The notes under the pieces: model-generated
Told to the model about the DNA's origin: nothing
The model's input: the letters and a program-made list of their open reading frames with translations, nothing else
Databases searched by the model: none
Translations under genes and position numbers: made by a program
Assembly: GCA_018394315.1 (NCBI GenBank)
Contig: CP074575.1
Location: 1,706,615-1,770,614 of the forward strand
Reading direction: 5' to 3'
DNA from: Mycoplasmatota bacterium
GTDB taxonomy: Bacteria > Bacillota_I > Bacilli_A > MAG-NZ
Length of the DNA stretch: 64,000 nt
Part shown: positions 8,393 through 18,300 of the stretch, in pieces
Position numbering within the stretch: the first letter of the stretch is position 1
Layout: every line of letters starts with the position of its first letter

Positions 8393-9013
8393 TTATAGTA
8401 TTTCTGCAACTACTCTCACAGGTATGCCGTCACCCTTATATAACAAAGGGAAACCTAAAAAATTAAAATCTTTACCAACTAATTGATCTAGATTACATAA
8501 GTTCTCATAAATAATAATATCCTCACCTAAAATTTTCTTATGTAATTTAAAATCAGTAGAGTCAATTGGATCCACTGAAATGTAATCTACTCCAACACCC
8601 TTTATCCCTTTTTCGATTAAATAATCTATCGCTTCTTCAGTAAATAAAGGATAATTAGAAAAGTATTTTGAATCTTCATATAGTTTATCAAAACCAGAAC
8701 AAATCAAAACAAATTCAACGTCTTCTATTTTATCTATTAATAAGTCTTTATTAATAACTTTTTCACTTCTACAATCAACAACTACTCCTTTACCTCTAAA
8801 ATTTGATATATGATAATCCGTAATTAGTTTCCCGTTTTCAATCATGTGGCCTTGAACATCAAGGTGAGTACCGATATGATTTGAGTACGTTAATCTAAAA
8901 ACACTATACTCATCTTCACGGACAGTACATATTTGCTCAATTGATGGTTTATCAGTTCCAGGAAATAGTGTTGTATTTTCTTTAAACTCATGACTTAAAT
9001 TTATTAACATCAT
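8393..9013 (-). CDS. Cyclase-family hydrolase (kynurenine formamidase-like)
   Basis: 206 residues. The metal-binding signature H-x-G-T-H-x-D with a downstream His is present as NHIGTHLDVQGH (about residues 47-58), which defines the metal-dependent cyclase family (Pfam PF04199: kynurenine formamidase, isatin hydrolase, polyketide cyclase-like). A second conserved patch, GVDYISVDPIDS, is near 142. The enzymes hydrolyse amide or lactam bonds using Mn or Zn. No tryptophan-catabolism genes are nearby, so the substrate is open. Two ATGs are adjacent; both follow AGGAGGG. Confidence 0.85.
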   Translation of the reverse strand: MMLINLSHEFKENTTLFPGTDKPSIEQICTVREDEYSVFRLTYSNHIGTHLDVQGHMIENGKLITDYHISNFRGKGVVVDCRSEKVINKDLLIDKIEDVEFVLICSGFDKLYEDSKYFSNYPLFTEEAIDYLIEKGIKGVGVDYISVDPIDSTDFKLHKKILGEDIIIYENLCNLDQLVGKDFNFLGFPLLYKGDGIPVRVVAEIL

Positions 9014-9164
9014 AATCCCTCCTAATTTGATTTATTATATATTAAAACAAATTGTTATTCAAAGATTTATAAAGGAAAAATCCCTAATTTTTACAAATTT
9101 TACCTAAGTAATATATAAAACTTTCAAAATGTGATAAAATTTATTTAATTACTAAGAGGGAGTG

Positions 9165-10295
9165 ATGGAAATTTTAATCAAAATTGATACAAATATTTTA
9201 TCAGTACTTATAGTATTAATTCTATTATACTGCAATCATATTCTAAGAGATTCAAGAATTAAAAAAAATAATTATTTTATCTTTTTAATGATAATAACAA
9301 TTATAATACTTATGTTAGAAATAATTGTTTGGATATTGGTTGACAATACAAGTGATTATGCAAATATTTTACTTAGAATAACATATTTTATATTCATCGC
9401 ATTGACACCTATTGGGCCGTCCATTTGGAGATTATATGTAATTAATCATATTAATATAAAGAAAATAACTAAAAAAACACTGTTATTATCATTTTTTCCA
9501 ACATTAATACACTTAATTATTCTTATAGTTAGTCAATGGACAGATTATTTATATATTATTACTATGCAGAATGAGATTATTACTGGTATTGGATCTATAT
9601 GGACAAGTATTGCTGCTATTATTCCAATTATTTGTGCATTTTATTTAACAGTTAAAAATAGGCTTCTAATTCATTCAAATGCTTTCAAAGCATTGTTGTT
9701 TTTCGGAATTATTCCCGTAGTAGCCTCATTAATAGAACTTATTACTATTGAATTGTTTCTTTTATGGCCTACAATAGCAGTTTCATTATTATTATTGTTT
9801 TTATTCATTGAGATTTCAAGACTTAGCTTAGACTATCTAACAGGTACCTATAATAGAAAACAATTACACAATTATATGGAAAATCTTATAAAGCATAAAG
9901 AAAATTTTACAATATTAATGTATGACTTTGATAATCTCAAATTAATAAACGATACATATGGTCACGTTTCTGGTGATGAGGCATTGGTTTATGCAACAAA
10001 TATAATAAAAAACAATATTAATAGATCTTTTTATTTCGCTAGATACGCAGGTGATGAGTTCATCTTGATTAATCGAGACAGCAAAGAAACTGCAGAAGAA
10101 GTTTCAAAAAAAATAGATGAAGCTTTTATTACTCATAATGATAAAAGAGTTACTGAATTCGATATATTCATGAGCTCAGGGACTTTATACTGTGAAGGAC
10201 AATATAACTCTGTTACTGAATTAATAAGAGAGGTAGACGAACTTATGTATAATAATAAACACAATAATAAAAGGGATAGAACAAATAGGAGATGA
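9165..10295 (+). CDS. Membrane diguanylate cyclase (GGDEF domain, AGDEF variant)
   Basis: 376 residues from ATG 9165, preceded by AGAGGGAG. Residues 1-215 contain about seven hydrophobic helices, like a 7TM sensor module. A GGDEF domain spans about 220-370: DYLTGTYNRKQL, the metal-site Asp in MYDFDNLKLIND, and the signature ARYAGDEF in place of GGDEF. AGDEF enzymes can be active. No RxxD inhibitory site is visible ahead of the signature. It would make cyclic di-GMP from GTP in response to a membrane signal. It is one of the few plus-strand genes and is followed 4 bp later by a small Cys-rich gene. Confidence 0.88.
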   Translation: MEILIKIDTNILSVLIVLILLYCNHILRDSRIKKNNYFIFLMIITIIILMLEIIVWILVDNTSDYANILLRITYFIFIALTPIGPSIWRLYVINHINIKKITKKTLLLSFFPTLIHLIILIVSQWTDYLYIITMQNEIITGIGSIWTSIAAIIPIICAFYLTVKNRLLIHSNAFKALLFFGIIPVVASLIELITIELFLLWPTIAVSLLLLFLFIEISRLSLDYLTGTYNRKQLHNYMENLIKHKENFTILMYDFDNLKLINDTYGHVSGDEALVYATNIIKNNINRSFYFARYAGDEFILINRDSKETAEEVSKKIDEAFITHNDKRVTEFDIFMSSGTLYCEGQYNSVTELIREVDELMYNNKHNNKRDRTNRR

Positions 10296-10299
10296 TAAA

Positions 10300-10440
10300 G
10301 TGAGTTGTGAATCTGTAAGCAAAGGAAAATGTCCGTGTGTCAATAATAAGTGTAAAAGGTATGAAAAGTGCTGTGAATGTATATCACATCATAGAAAATT
10401 GGGGAATTTACCGGCTTGTTTAAGAGAACAAAAAGAATAA
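10300..10440 (+). CDS. Small cysteine-rich cytosolic protein (DUF6485-like)
   Basis: 46 residues from GTG 10300, with AGGAG about 8 nt upstream inside the end of the cyclase gene. Seven cysteines are arranged as C..CPC..C..CC.C followed by SHHRKLGNLPACL. The HHR-x-GNLPACL ending with paired CxC and CC motifs matches a widespread family of very small proteins in anaerobes (DUF6485 as I recall it). It probably binds a metal or Fe-S cluster; the role is unknown. It shares a terminator with the superoxide reductase gene on the other strand. Confidence 0.8.
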   Translation: MSCESVSKGKCPCVNNKCKRYEKCCECISHHRKLGNLPACLREQKE

Positions 10441-10460
10441 AAATTCTTAATTTTACCAAA

Positions 10461-10488
10461 AAAAAATCAGAAAATAATCTGATTTTTT
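10461..10488. terminator. Bidirectional terminator between convergent genes
   Basis: Perfect 10-bp stem AAAAAATCAG / CTGATTTTTT (10461-10470 and 10479-10488) with an 8-nt loop. The A-run on one side and T-run on the other allow it to work for the plus-strand Cys-rich gene and the minus-strand superoxide reductase gene, whose stop is at its edge. Confidence 0.85.
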
Positions 10489-10873
10489 ACTTATTTGACC
10501 ATAAACCATGAATGTTACAATATTCTCTAGCAACCACATCTTTACCCTTTTCAACCCTAAAATGATATTTAGGTTTGTCAGTAGGAGTAAGCTCTACTCG
10601 TTCAATTAATTTTCCATCAATTATTAACTCAATAAATTGAATATAATGTTCTTCAGTCATTGGATGTTCTACTTCTTTTCCAATACTAACAATGTAACCG
10701 TCAGATACTTCCTCTATGAACGGAACATGTTTTTCTCCTGATGCATCAGCTGTTTTAGGATCTAATAGTTCCATTTTCTCTCCACAACATACCACTGGAA
10801 CACCACTTGCTACAATAAATTCTACAATATTACCACATGTATTACACTTATAAAGTTCATTTTTCTTAGTCAT
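10487..10873 (-). CDS. dfx: Desulfoferrodoxin / superoxide reductase
   Basis: 128 residues. The N-terminal rubredoxin-like FeCys4 centre of class I enzymes is visible (YKCNTCGN and VPVVCCGEKM), followed by the neelaredoxin domain with the His ligands of the catalytic iron (EKHVPFIEE, EVEHPMTEEHYIQ) and the C-terminal Cys/His pair YCNIHGLW. The enzyme reduces superoxide to hydrogen peroxide with electrons from rubredoxin-type donors. It is the last gene of a perR-rubrerythrin-dfx operon, which fits peroxide-responsive control. The rubrerythrin next door would remove the peroxide made. Confidence 0.95.
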   Translation of the reverse strand: MTKKNELYKCNTCGNIVEFIVASGVPVVCCGEKMELLDPKTADASGEKHVPFIEEVSDGYIVSIGKEVEHPMTEEHYIQFIELIIDGKLIERVELTPTDKPKYHFRVEKGKDVVAREYCNIHGLWSNK

Positions 10874-10897
10874 GATAATCCTCCTATTCTATAGATT

Positions 10898-11434
10898 TTA
10901 AAAATTATCTGGGTGAATCATAAAGTATGATTTCTCATGAGCACACACAGGACATACTGCTAACGCATTTTTACCCTTATGGATATGACCACAGTTTTTA
11001 CACTCCCAAACTACTTCCTCATCTTTTGAAAACACTTTACCTTCTTGAACATTTTTAAGTAAAGTTAAATATCTCTCTTCATGTTCTTTTTCTATTTTAC
11101 CAACTGCATCAAATAAATATGCTATTTTGTCAAACCCTTCTTCTTTTGCATCCTTAGCAAACTGTTCATACATTTCAGTCCACTCGTAGTTTTCACCATT
11201 AGCTGCAGCTTCTAAATTTTCTTTTGTTGAACCAACACCATCATTTAATAATTTATACCAAATTTTAGCGTGTTCTTTTTCGTTATTAGCAGTAATTTCA
11301 AACCAATCTGCTATTTGTTGATATCCTTCTTTTCTTGCTTTAGAAGCGAAATAAGTATATTTATTTCTAGCTTGGGACTCCCCAGCAAATGCTTCTTGTA
11401 AATTCTTTTCAGTTTTTGTACCTTTCAAGTTCAT
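10898..11434 (-). CDS. rbr: Rubrerythrin
   Basis: 178 residues, standard length. The four-helix diiron domain has two E-x-x-H-type ligand sets ([25 protein letters not shown], and the [10 protein letters not shown] repeat). The C-terminal rubredoxin-like domain has [13 protein letters not shown] and [13 protein letters not shown] for one FeCys4. It reduces hydrogen peroxide to water in the cytoplasm of anaerobes. It is 19 bp after perR and 24 bp before dfx, in one operon. Confidence 0.96.
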   Translation of the reverse strand: MNLKGTKTEKNLQEAFAGESQARNKYTYFASKARKEGYQQIADWFEITANNEKEHAKIWYKLLNDGVGSTKENLEAAANGENYEWTEMYEQFAKDAKEEGFDKIAYLFDAVGKIEKEHEERYLTLLKNVQEGKVFSKDEEVVWECKNCGHIHKGKNALAVCPVCAHEKSYFMIHPDNF

Positions 11435-11453
11435 TCTTCATTCTCCCCTTTTA

Positions 11454-11864
11454 CTATTTTTTAATACATTTTGGACACTGTCCATTAATATATATATTTA
11501 CTTCTTCTATCTTAAACCCTGTTAAGTTGGAAGACTCAATATCGATTTCCTTTGCGTTAAAATCATAAACATCATCACAAGTCTTACATCTAAAATGAAA
11601 ATGATCATCTTGCATAATATCATATCTTAACTCACCCTCACCTAAATTAACAACTTTAACAAGATTATGATTCACAAATGTTTTTAAGGTGTTGTATACG
11701 GTGGTTTTGGATAAAGTTATTAGTTCACCATGTAACTCATTATAAATTTTATCTACAGTTGGATGTATTCTATTTTTGTCCAAACTTTCATAAATTTTTA
11801 TTCGTGAAATAGATGGATTGATACCATGTTTAATTAACTTTTTCTTTATTTCTATTAAATTCAA
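11454..11864 (-). CDS. perR: PerR-type peroxide-sensing repressor (Fur family)
   Basis: 136 residues. The N-terminal winged helix includes LIKHGINPSISRIKIYESL and TLSKTTVYNTLKTF. The regulatory domain has the DDHFHFRCKTCDDVYDF segment with His ligands and the C-x2-C zinc pair, matched by the second pair GQCPKCIKK. First in the perR-rbr-dfx operon, the usual place for a repressor sensing peroxide through Fe-catalysed His oxidation. Its own promoter carries palindromes that could be auto-regulatory operators. Confidence 0.88.
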   Translation of the reverse strand: MNLIEIKKKLIKHGINPSISRIKIYESLDKNRIHPTVDKIYNELHGELITLSKTTVYNTLKTFVNHNLVKVVNLGEGELRYDIMQDDHFHFRCKTCDDVYDFNAKEIDIESSNLTGFKIEEVNIYINGQCPKCIKK

Positions 11865-11878
11865 AGAATCACCTTCTT

Positions 11879-11943
11879 TTGTAATGATTATATAATTGTA
11901 TTCATTACAACATGATTTTACTATTGATTATAATCGTTGTCAA
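11879..11943 (-). promoter_or_regulatory. perR operon promoter with two inverted repeats
   Basis: On the minus strand a perfect -35 TTGACA (11938-11943), a 17-bp spacer and TAAAAT (11915-11920) are seen. The spacer holds the 10-bp palindrome GATTATAATC, similar to the core of PerR boxes. Just downstream of the -10, an inverted repeat with 9-bp arms TTGTAATGA / TCATTACAA (11879-11887 and 11902-11910) covers the expected start of transcription. Auto-repression by PerR is inferred. Confidence 0.7.
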
Positions 11944-11983
11944 CTATAATACTTATAAACCACAACATAAAATTAAGTGAGAT

Positions 11984-12014
11984 TTAAAAAACACTATTTG
12001 AACTAATAGTGTTT
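11984..12014 (-). terminator. Rho-independent terminator after the spore-protein-like genes
   Basis: Arms 11989-11998 and 12005-12014 (AAACACTATT / AATAGTGTTT) form a 10-bp stem with a 6-nt loop; on the minus strand it is followed by T6. It closes the unit made by 12030-12479. Confidence 0.75.
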
Positions 12015-12029
12015 ATATATTTTGACCAT

Positions 12030-12189
12030 TTATTTATCTATTAACTTAGGATTTTTTTCAAGATCTCTAACTAGTTTCTTTTCAGCTATTTTAACTAAAT
12101 TCCTAGTTGTAACATAAAATTTAATTTTATTAATCTATTACAAATTCTTTAGCTACTTCAAATTGATTTTGATTATTCTTTGTATCCAT
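12030..12189 (-). pseudogene. Alpha/beta-type small acid-soluble spore protein-like gene, frameshifted
   Basis: Starting at ATG 12189 the frame reads an N-terminus with NQFEVAKEFVID and stops. One base out of frame the coding continues with VTTRNLVKIAEKKLV and ends at 12030. Joined, the two parts follow the SASP plan: an E-[IVL]-A-[QK]-EF segment (the GPR protease site in true SASPs) then T-[KR]-x-LV-x-x-AE. The 160-bp span is one base off a multiple of three. Either the gene is broken or a homopolymer indel is in the assembly. The match is by eye and the family call is an inference. Confidence 0.5.
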
Positions 12190-12236
12190 AATATCAGCTA
12201 CTTTTTAATATTACATTTACTGAAAATATGTGTTAT

Positions 12237-12479
12237 TTATTTTCGTGGTTTTTTATTTGGCTTTCTAGTAATAAAATTTGGTTTTTCTTCATTATAATTA
12301 ACTCTTTTATCTTTATTACTCTTATCGCCATCTATATCAAATACATCTGACTCTGCTGAAAATTCTATATTTTCATTTCTTTCCTGAATTTCATTCCCCA
12401 TTTTCATTTGATAACCATTTGATATTGGAATTTCTGGTCTACCTTTTTTTTGGTCATGATAAGTTTTCTTTTTACTCAA
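12237..12479 (-). CDS. Small hydrophilic protein, possibly spore-associated
   Basis: 80 residues, very rich in Lys, Asn, Glu and Asp, without hydrophobic core, signal or Cys. A good AGGAGG-like site precedes it. The middle segment NIEFSAESDVFDID recalls the TEFASETD protease-site repeat of gamma-type SASPs, but only loosely. It sits 47 bp before the frameshifted SASP-like gene and shares its terminator, so a spore or stress role is possible. I do not recognise the family with certainty. Confidence 0.55.
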   Translation of the reverse strand: MSKKKTYHDQKKGRPEIPISNGYQMKMGNEIQERNENIEFSAESDVFDIDGDKSNKDKRVNYNEEKPNFITRKPNKKPRK

Positions 12480-12551
12480 AATTATACCTCCTTATTATAT
12501 TTTATGGAGATAGTTAAGAGTTATAAGTTTCTTTTAAAATTTTAATTAAAC

Positions 12552-12899
12552 TTAACAACAACTATTATCACTATCACTGCTACAATTGCATTCATCACCA
12601 CAACATGACTGATAATTTCCTGTTTCGATGGATTCTTGATATTCTCTTATTCGTTGTTTTCTTAAATCTTTTAATTCTTTTGTACTAGTTATGATATCCA
12701 TTCCATCCTTTGGATAAATTGTACATGCATAACTAATTTCGCCGTTGATTCTAACCACACAAGCATTACAACATCCATATTTCCTGTCATTTAGATAACA
12801 CGGCGCAGGAATTGCGATTTTGTGGTCCCTAGCGATTTCTACTAAATTCCTGTTTTCATTACTTATATCAATGATCTTTCCATCAATTTTAATTTTCAT
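12552..12899 (-). CDS. [2Fe-2S] ferredoxin-like protein with Cys-rich tail
   Basis: 115 residues. Residues 1-70 are a beta-grasp [2Fe-2S] domain like the N-terminus of NuoG or FeFe-hydrogenase (Fer2_4): GKIIDISNENRNLVEIA then the ligands in APCYLNDRKYGCCNACVV and YACTI. The last 20 residues hold eight further Cys (SCCGDECNCSS, SCC), which could bind a metal or another cluster. It stands alone, between the small spore-like gene and a membrane protein. It is probably an electron carrier; its partner is unknown. Confidence 0.78.
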   Translation of the reverse strand: MKIKIDGKIIDISNENRNLVEIARDHKIAIPAPCYLNDRKYGCCNACVVRINGEISYACTIYPKDGMDIITSTKELKDLRKQRIREYQESIETGNYQSCCGDECNCSSDSDNSCC

Positions 12900-12969
12900 T
12901 TTTCTCTCCTTTAAAAGATTAATTTATTCTCTAAATACATAGAATAATCCTTTATATATGAATATAACA

Positions 12970-13863
12970 CTAATAATTATTTAGTCTTTCAACAATTTCA
13001 TTTGCAGTAGCTACTAATAAATTGATTTTATCAAAAGTTTCATCTAAAACTTTTTCATCCATATTCTTTGGTTTACGAAACATCTTCTTACCTTCAAACG
13101 CAAAATGTATTTCATTATTTACAGTACTAAAAAAAATCTTTTTAGCCCTAAGTTTAGTCTTCATTTCCGAAACTAGTTTAATAAAACGCTCTTCCACATC
13201 TAAAACTTCGTCTTTTGCTACATAAATCCTTAATGGATTTTCTATTTCTAGTTTTTCAAATTTCATTCCCTTCAACTTAGGTTTAGAATGTGTTCTTATT
13301 TGAAGTAATCTACCAACCGAAAATTGAATGACAAAATAAATTCCAGAGAAAATAGTAATTTGATTCTTTCCATCTGATGTGTAAAGTCTCATATTGTAAC
13401 AAGTATATTTATTTAAAGAATTAGTTTTCCCAACCATCTTATCCTTAATATCCATACTTGCGAAACGAGTAAATAAACCACCTCTTTTGTTTATTTGATC
13501 TTCTTTCTTTGGATATGCTGTATATTCAAGATATGTATCACTATGTTTGTTCATATAATCAACAATTTCTTTCATAACTACATTATGAAAAGGTTTTTCA
13601 CTTCCTACAAATGAACTAATGAGTAAACCTACTAATAATATAACGCCCGCAATTCCACCATAAATAAAATAAAGAAATGTAGAAACTCCTCCCTTTAATG
13701 TTTCCGGGAATACAATAGCGATCAATACCATTATGATCATATAAAATAATAGTAATAACCCCCATATTCTTGAAGTCTTTTTAGTTCTTTTTTTTATCTG
13801 TTTATTATATTCATTGATGATCTCATCAACATTATCCTTAGATAAGTCTAATGAATACTTCAT
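12970..13863 (-). CDS. DUF3137-like membrane protein
   Basis: 297 residues. Two transmembrane helices are near residues 33-55 and 65-88; the rest is soluble. The order (two helices, a basic GGLFTRF patch, then an MRLYTSDGKNQITIFSGIYF stretch and a long C-terminal domain) resembles DUF3137 proteins, whose function is unknown. It has its own ribosome site and no obvious operon partner. Confidence 0.65.
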   Translation of the reverse strand: MKYSLDLSKDNVDEIINEYNKQIKKRTKKTSRIWGLLLLFYMIIMVLIAIVFPETLKGGVSTFLYFIYGGIAGVILLVGLLISSFVGSEKPFHNVVMKEIVDYMNKHSDTYLEYTAYPKKEDQINKRGGLFTRFASMDIKDKMVGKTNSLNKYTCYNMRLYTSDGKNQITIFSGIYFVIQFSVGRLLQIRTHSKPKLKGMKFEKLEIENPLRIYVAKDEVLDVEERFIKLVSEMKTKLRAKKIFFSTVNNEIHFAFEGKKMFRKPKNMDEKVLDETFDKINLLVATANEIVERLNNY

Positions 13864-13981
13864 ATCGTCCCCCTTATTTTTACTGTAATTATATTCTAAA
13901 GCGTAATCATGATATCAACAATACTGATGTTCTATAATACCATATATGCGTAGTGAACAAAGGCATTTCTTCAATATGATT

Positions 13982-15181
13982 TTAGTTTATGTTCTTTATA
14001 CTATTTGCTATTTTATTACCTAGCTTCTCACAACTAGAAATAGATTCTTTATCTGGTCTCCATAAAACTCTATATCCTTTTTCTAATAGATTAAATCCAG
14101 CCATTTCTAACATCTCAGATATAATTTTTACTGATTCACCACTCCATCCATAACTACCAAATGCTAAGCCTTTCTTGTTTTTAAATTTCAGTCCTTTAAT
14201 TTCATCTAAAAATGCATTAACAGATGAAAGAATTCCCGAATTAATAGTCGATGAACCCACTGCAATAGCCTTTGATTTAAACACTTCGGTTATAATATCT
14301 GTTCTATCTGATACAGAAGTATTTAATAGTTTAACTGTAACTTCATTATCTATATCCTTTATCCCTTTCGCAATTGCTTCTGCCATAAATTTCGTACTAT
14401 TATACATAGTATCATATATAATTGATATTTGATTTTCTTGATAATCCTTAGACCATTCTACATATTTATGTACTATATCAAATGGGTTATCTCTCCATAT
14501 AACTCCGTGACTAGTACAAATCATTTCAATTGGAATCTCTAATTTTAATATTTCATCAACTTTTTTTTGCACTAACTTATTTGAAGGATTTATTATATTA
14601 GCATAATACTTAATTGCTTCTTGAAATAATTCAAACTGATCCACTTGATCATTGTATAAATGTTCTGAGCAATAATGTTGTCCAAACGCATCATTACTAA
14701 ACAAAATATTGTCATTAGTTAAATAACAAAACATACTATCAGGCCAATGAAGCATTCTAGCCTCTATAAATAACAACTCTCTTACTCCAATATTTAGTCT
14801 ATCTCCAGTTTTCACAGGTACAAAGTTCCATTCTTCTTTGTAGTATCCTTTTATAGACTTAAGCGCATTCTCTGAACAATATATTGGGGTATTTGGTATT
14901 TCCTTCATTAATTCAGGTAATGCTCCACTATGGTCAGGTTCAGCATGATTAATAATAATATAGTCTATTTGTTCCAAATCAATATGTTTTTTCAAATTGG
15001 TAATAAACTCTTTTGCATATGGAGTCCACACTGTATCAATCAAAACAGTTTTCTCATCCTTAATTAGGTATGAATTATATGTTGTACCTTTATGAGTTGA
15101 ATACTCCTTACCATGAAAATTTCTTATCTCCCAGTCTGTTTTACCAACCCAATAAATATTATTGATTATTTCAAAACTCAT
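13982..15181 (-). CDS. fprA: Flavodiiron protein (A-type flavoprotein, FprA/NorV family)
   Basis: 399 residues from ATG 15181 (AAGGAG upstream). The beta-lactamase-like diiron domain has HAEPDHSGALPEL (H-x-E-x-D-H) near 80 and further His ligands (LHWPDS, CTSHGVIWRD). The flavodoxin domain fills the last 150 residues (SIIYDTMYNSTKFMAE; GSYGWSGESVK). These enzymes reduce oxygen to water or NO to N2O in anaerobes. With superoxide reductase and rubrerythrin 3 kb away it completes an oxygen-protection set. Confidence 0.95.
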   Translation of the reverse strand: MSFEIINNIYWVGKTDWEIRNFHGKEYSTHKGTTYNSYLIKDEKTVLIDTVWTPYAKEFITNLKKHIDLEQIDYIIINHAEPDHSGALPELMKEIPNTPIYCSENALKSIKGYYKEEWNFVPVKTGDRLNIGVRELLFIEARMLHWPDSMFCYLTNDNILFSNDAFGQHYCSEHLYNDQVDQFELFQEAIKYYANIINPSNKLVQKKVDEILKLEIPIEMICTSHGVIWRDNPFDIVHKYVEWSKDYQENQISIIYDTMYNSTKFMAEAIAKGIKDIDNEVTVKLLNTSVSDRTDIITEVFKSKAIAVGSSTINSGILSSVNAFLDEIKGLKFKNKKGLAFGSYGWSGESVKIISEMLEMAGFNLLEKGYRVLWRPDKESISSCEKLGNKIANSIKNIN

Positions 15182-15291
15182 TATATTCACTCCTTAAAGA
15201 AATAGAATAATAAAAAAATACTATTATATTATGTCTATTATTTTAATCTAGTATCCTGATAATTATTTATATTTCTACTATTAATTGTTTT

Positions 15292-15320
15292 AAAAAAACT
15301 AGATTTTATCTAGTTTTTTT
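15292..15320. terminator. Bidirectional terminator overlapping the surface-protein 3' end
   Basis: A 13-bp perfect stem (15292-15304 and 15308-15320, A7-CTAGAT / ATCTAG-T7) with a 3-nt loop. The last codons and stop of the surface-protein gene lie inside it. Confidence 0.85.
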
Positions 15321-18300
15321 AAATCTTACTCCTAATCCGATAAATCCTATCATTGAAGTTACACCGATGATTTTAAATAAGGCTGCACCCTTATTTTCTT
15401 CCAATCCTGGGCTTACTACTTGTGAAAATTTCTGATTTACTACTTCATCATTTAGGTATTTAGATTCGCTTTCATCTATTACCTTAACAATTCTCGTAAT
15501 ACTAGATTGATTACCGTACGAATCGGTTACAATATACTTTAATTCATATGAACCTATAGTATTTGTATCTAAATTACCTTCTACTACTATTTCAGTCGGA
15601 GATTTATCTATTACTTTGAGACCTTCATCAAGATATAAAGAGCCTTTTTCTATACTCTCTACACCATTACTGTTAAGTATAAGAACTGGTGGTGTTATAT
15701 CAGGTACTACATGAATAATTCTTTTAAATATCCCAACATTTAAGCTTGAATCCTGTACTGTATAAGTTACTACCCTTGATGCGATTATAGATGTATCTAC
15801 TATCCCATCTACTATAACATCATCAACTGTTAATGCATCATAATTATCAGTAATCATAAAACCAGGATCTTTGTATTCAGTAGATACTTCTACATAAACG
15901 ACATCACCATTGATAAAATCAATCACTGGTGGAGTAGTATCAACAACATCTACTCTTCTTTGTGCTGATTCTGAAGCTAGTGCTCCTTTTGCTGTATATG
16001 TTATCAAATAAGTTCCAAGAGTATTTATATCAAGTAAATCTACTCCATTAATAACAATTGAATCAGTGATATCAGTTAATCCATTAAAATCTACTGCTGT
16101 AGCACCTTGTTCAATATATTCACTTCCATACTCTATAAATACTTGTTGATCACCTATTAAAGTTACCGTGGGTTTTGTCGCTTCTTCGGTTTCAATACTT
16201 AGACTACTATATGGGCTTATTTTTCTAGCATAAGAAGCTATTAAGCTTACATCTTCGTCTAACATAACAAAGTCACTTAAGTCAGTTTTATATTTTATTA
16301 CTCCATCATTCCATCCTGTAAAACTAAAACCACTTCTTGATGGTATTGGCACATTAATCGGTATACTATTATACTCAGTCAATCTTGTGTTAATTATAAT
16401 TTCATTATAGTCTAGATATGTTAATGTATGTTCATTTATCGTATATTCAGCTGTTAATTCTATATTATTTGCAGGCATTGTTAATGGTATTTCTTGGCCC
16501 CATCCTGTAAATGTATATCCTTCTCTAGTAGGATTACTGATACTTGTTAACGACTGGTTATAATCTATTGTTTCACTATAAATAATGGTATCATCATAGT
16601 CTTTATAACTTACTGTATATTGATTAATGTTATATTCAGCTGTTAATTCTATATTACTTGCTGGCATTGTTAATGGTATTTCTTGATTCCATCCTGTAAA
16701 TGTATAACCTTCTCTAGTAGGATTACTGATACTTGTTAACGACTGGTTATAATCTGTTGTTTCACTATAAATAATGGTATCATCATAGTCTTTATAACTT
16801 ACTGTATATTGATTAATGTTATATTCAGCTGTTAATTCTATATTATTTGCAGGCATTGTTAATGCTATTTCTTGATTCCATCCTGTAAATGTATAACCTT
16901 CTCTAGTAGGATTACTGATACTTGTTAACGACTGGTTATAATCCGTTGTTTCACTATAAATAATGGTATCATCATAGTCTTTATAACTTACTGTATATTG
17001 ATTAATGTTATATTCAGCTGTTAATTCTATATTACTTGCTGGCATTGTTAATGGTATTTCTTGTCCCCATCCTGTAAATGTATATCCTTCTCTAGTAGGA
17101 TTACTGGTACTTGTTAACGACTGGTTATAATCTATTGTTTCACTATAAATAATGGTATCATCATAGTCTTTATAACTTACTGTATATTGATTAATGTTAT
17201 ATTCAGCTGTTAATTCTATATTACTTGCAGGCATTGTTAATGGTATTTCTTGTCCCCATCCTGTAAATGTATATCCTTCTCTAGTAGGATTACTGATACT
17301 TGTTAACGACTGGTTATAATCTATTGTTTCACTATAAATAATGGTATCATCATAGTCTTTATAACTTACTGTATATTGATTAATGTTATATTCAGCTGTT
17401 AATTCTATATTACTTGCAGGCATTGTTAATGGTATTTCTTGTCCCCATCCTGTAAATGTATATCCTTCTCTAGTAGGATTACTGATACTTGTTAACGACT
17501 GGTTATAATCTATTGTTTCACTATAAATAATGGTATCATCATAGTCTTTATAACTTACTGTATATTGATTAATGTTATATTCAGCTGTTAATTCTATATT
17601 ACTTGCAGGCATTGTTAATGGTATTTCTTGTCCCCATCCTGTAAATGTATATCCTTCTCTAGTAGGATTACTGATACTTGTTAACGACTGGTTATAATCT
17701 GTTGTTTCACTATAAATAATGGTATCGTCATAGTCTTTATAAGTTATTGTATATTGATTAGTACTATAATCTGACTGATTCTTGAATGGTACTTGGTTAT
17801 TAAATTGATTAAGGAATATAGATAACTCGAAATTAACTGATTTATCCATAGTATTATTCATTGCACCTGGTAAGACTGATATTGTAATGAACATCCATTC
17901 TTCAGTATTTATGTCTAATGTCTGATTTGCGCTATCTGGAGTCAAAAAACTACTTCCTGATTGGCTCAATAATTTTGATTCGGCAACATTTCCAATCTCA
18001 ATGTCTATTCGGACATGCTCGTCTAGCTCATTTGTTGTTGAATTTTCAATTATTACATCAGTTAGAGTAGCGGGGATACTCCCAGTATTCTTTATAAGAA
18101 GTTTTGTCTTATAAATTGCTCCTGGAAATAGATTTCCAAGCTCTATTTCAACGGTATCATTATCTGTTATACGGTTATTGCTATCTCTCCAATTACTTAA
18201 AACTGATTTAGGTAAAACAGTTTCTAAGTCAGTAATAAATTTAGCATTGAATTCTCCGGTAGATGATGTAGTGTTAATATTAATAGAATCAGTCCAAGAC

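Noticed and set aside
9905..10050. Diguanylate cyclase judged inactive because GGDEF reads AGDEF
   Set aside because: AGDEF variants are known to be active and the metal Asp and other motifs are intact.
16437..17759. CRISPR array
   Set aside because: The regular repeat is a 189-bp coding unit in frame within the surface-protein gene, with no spacers.
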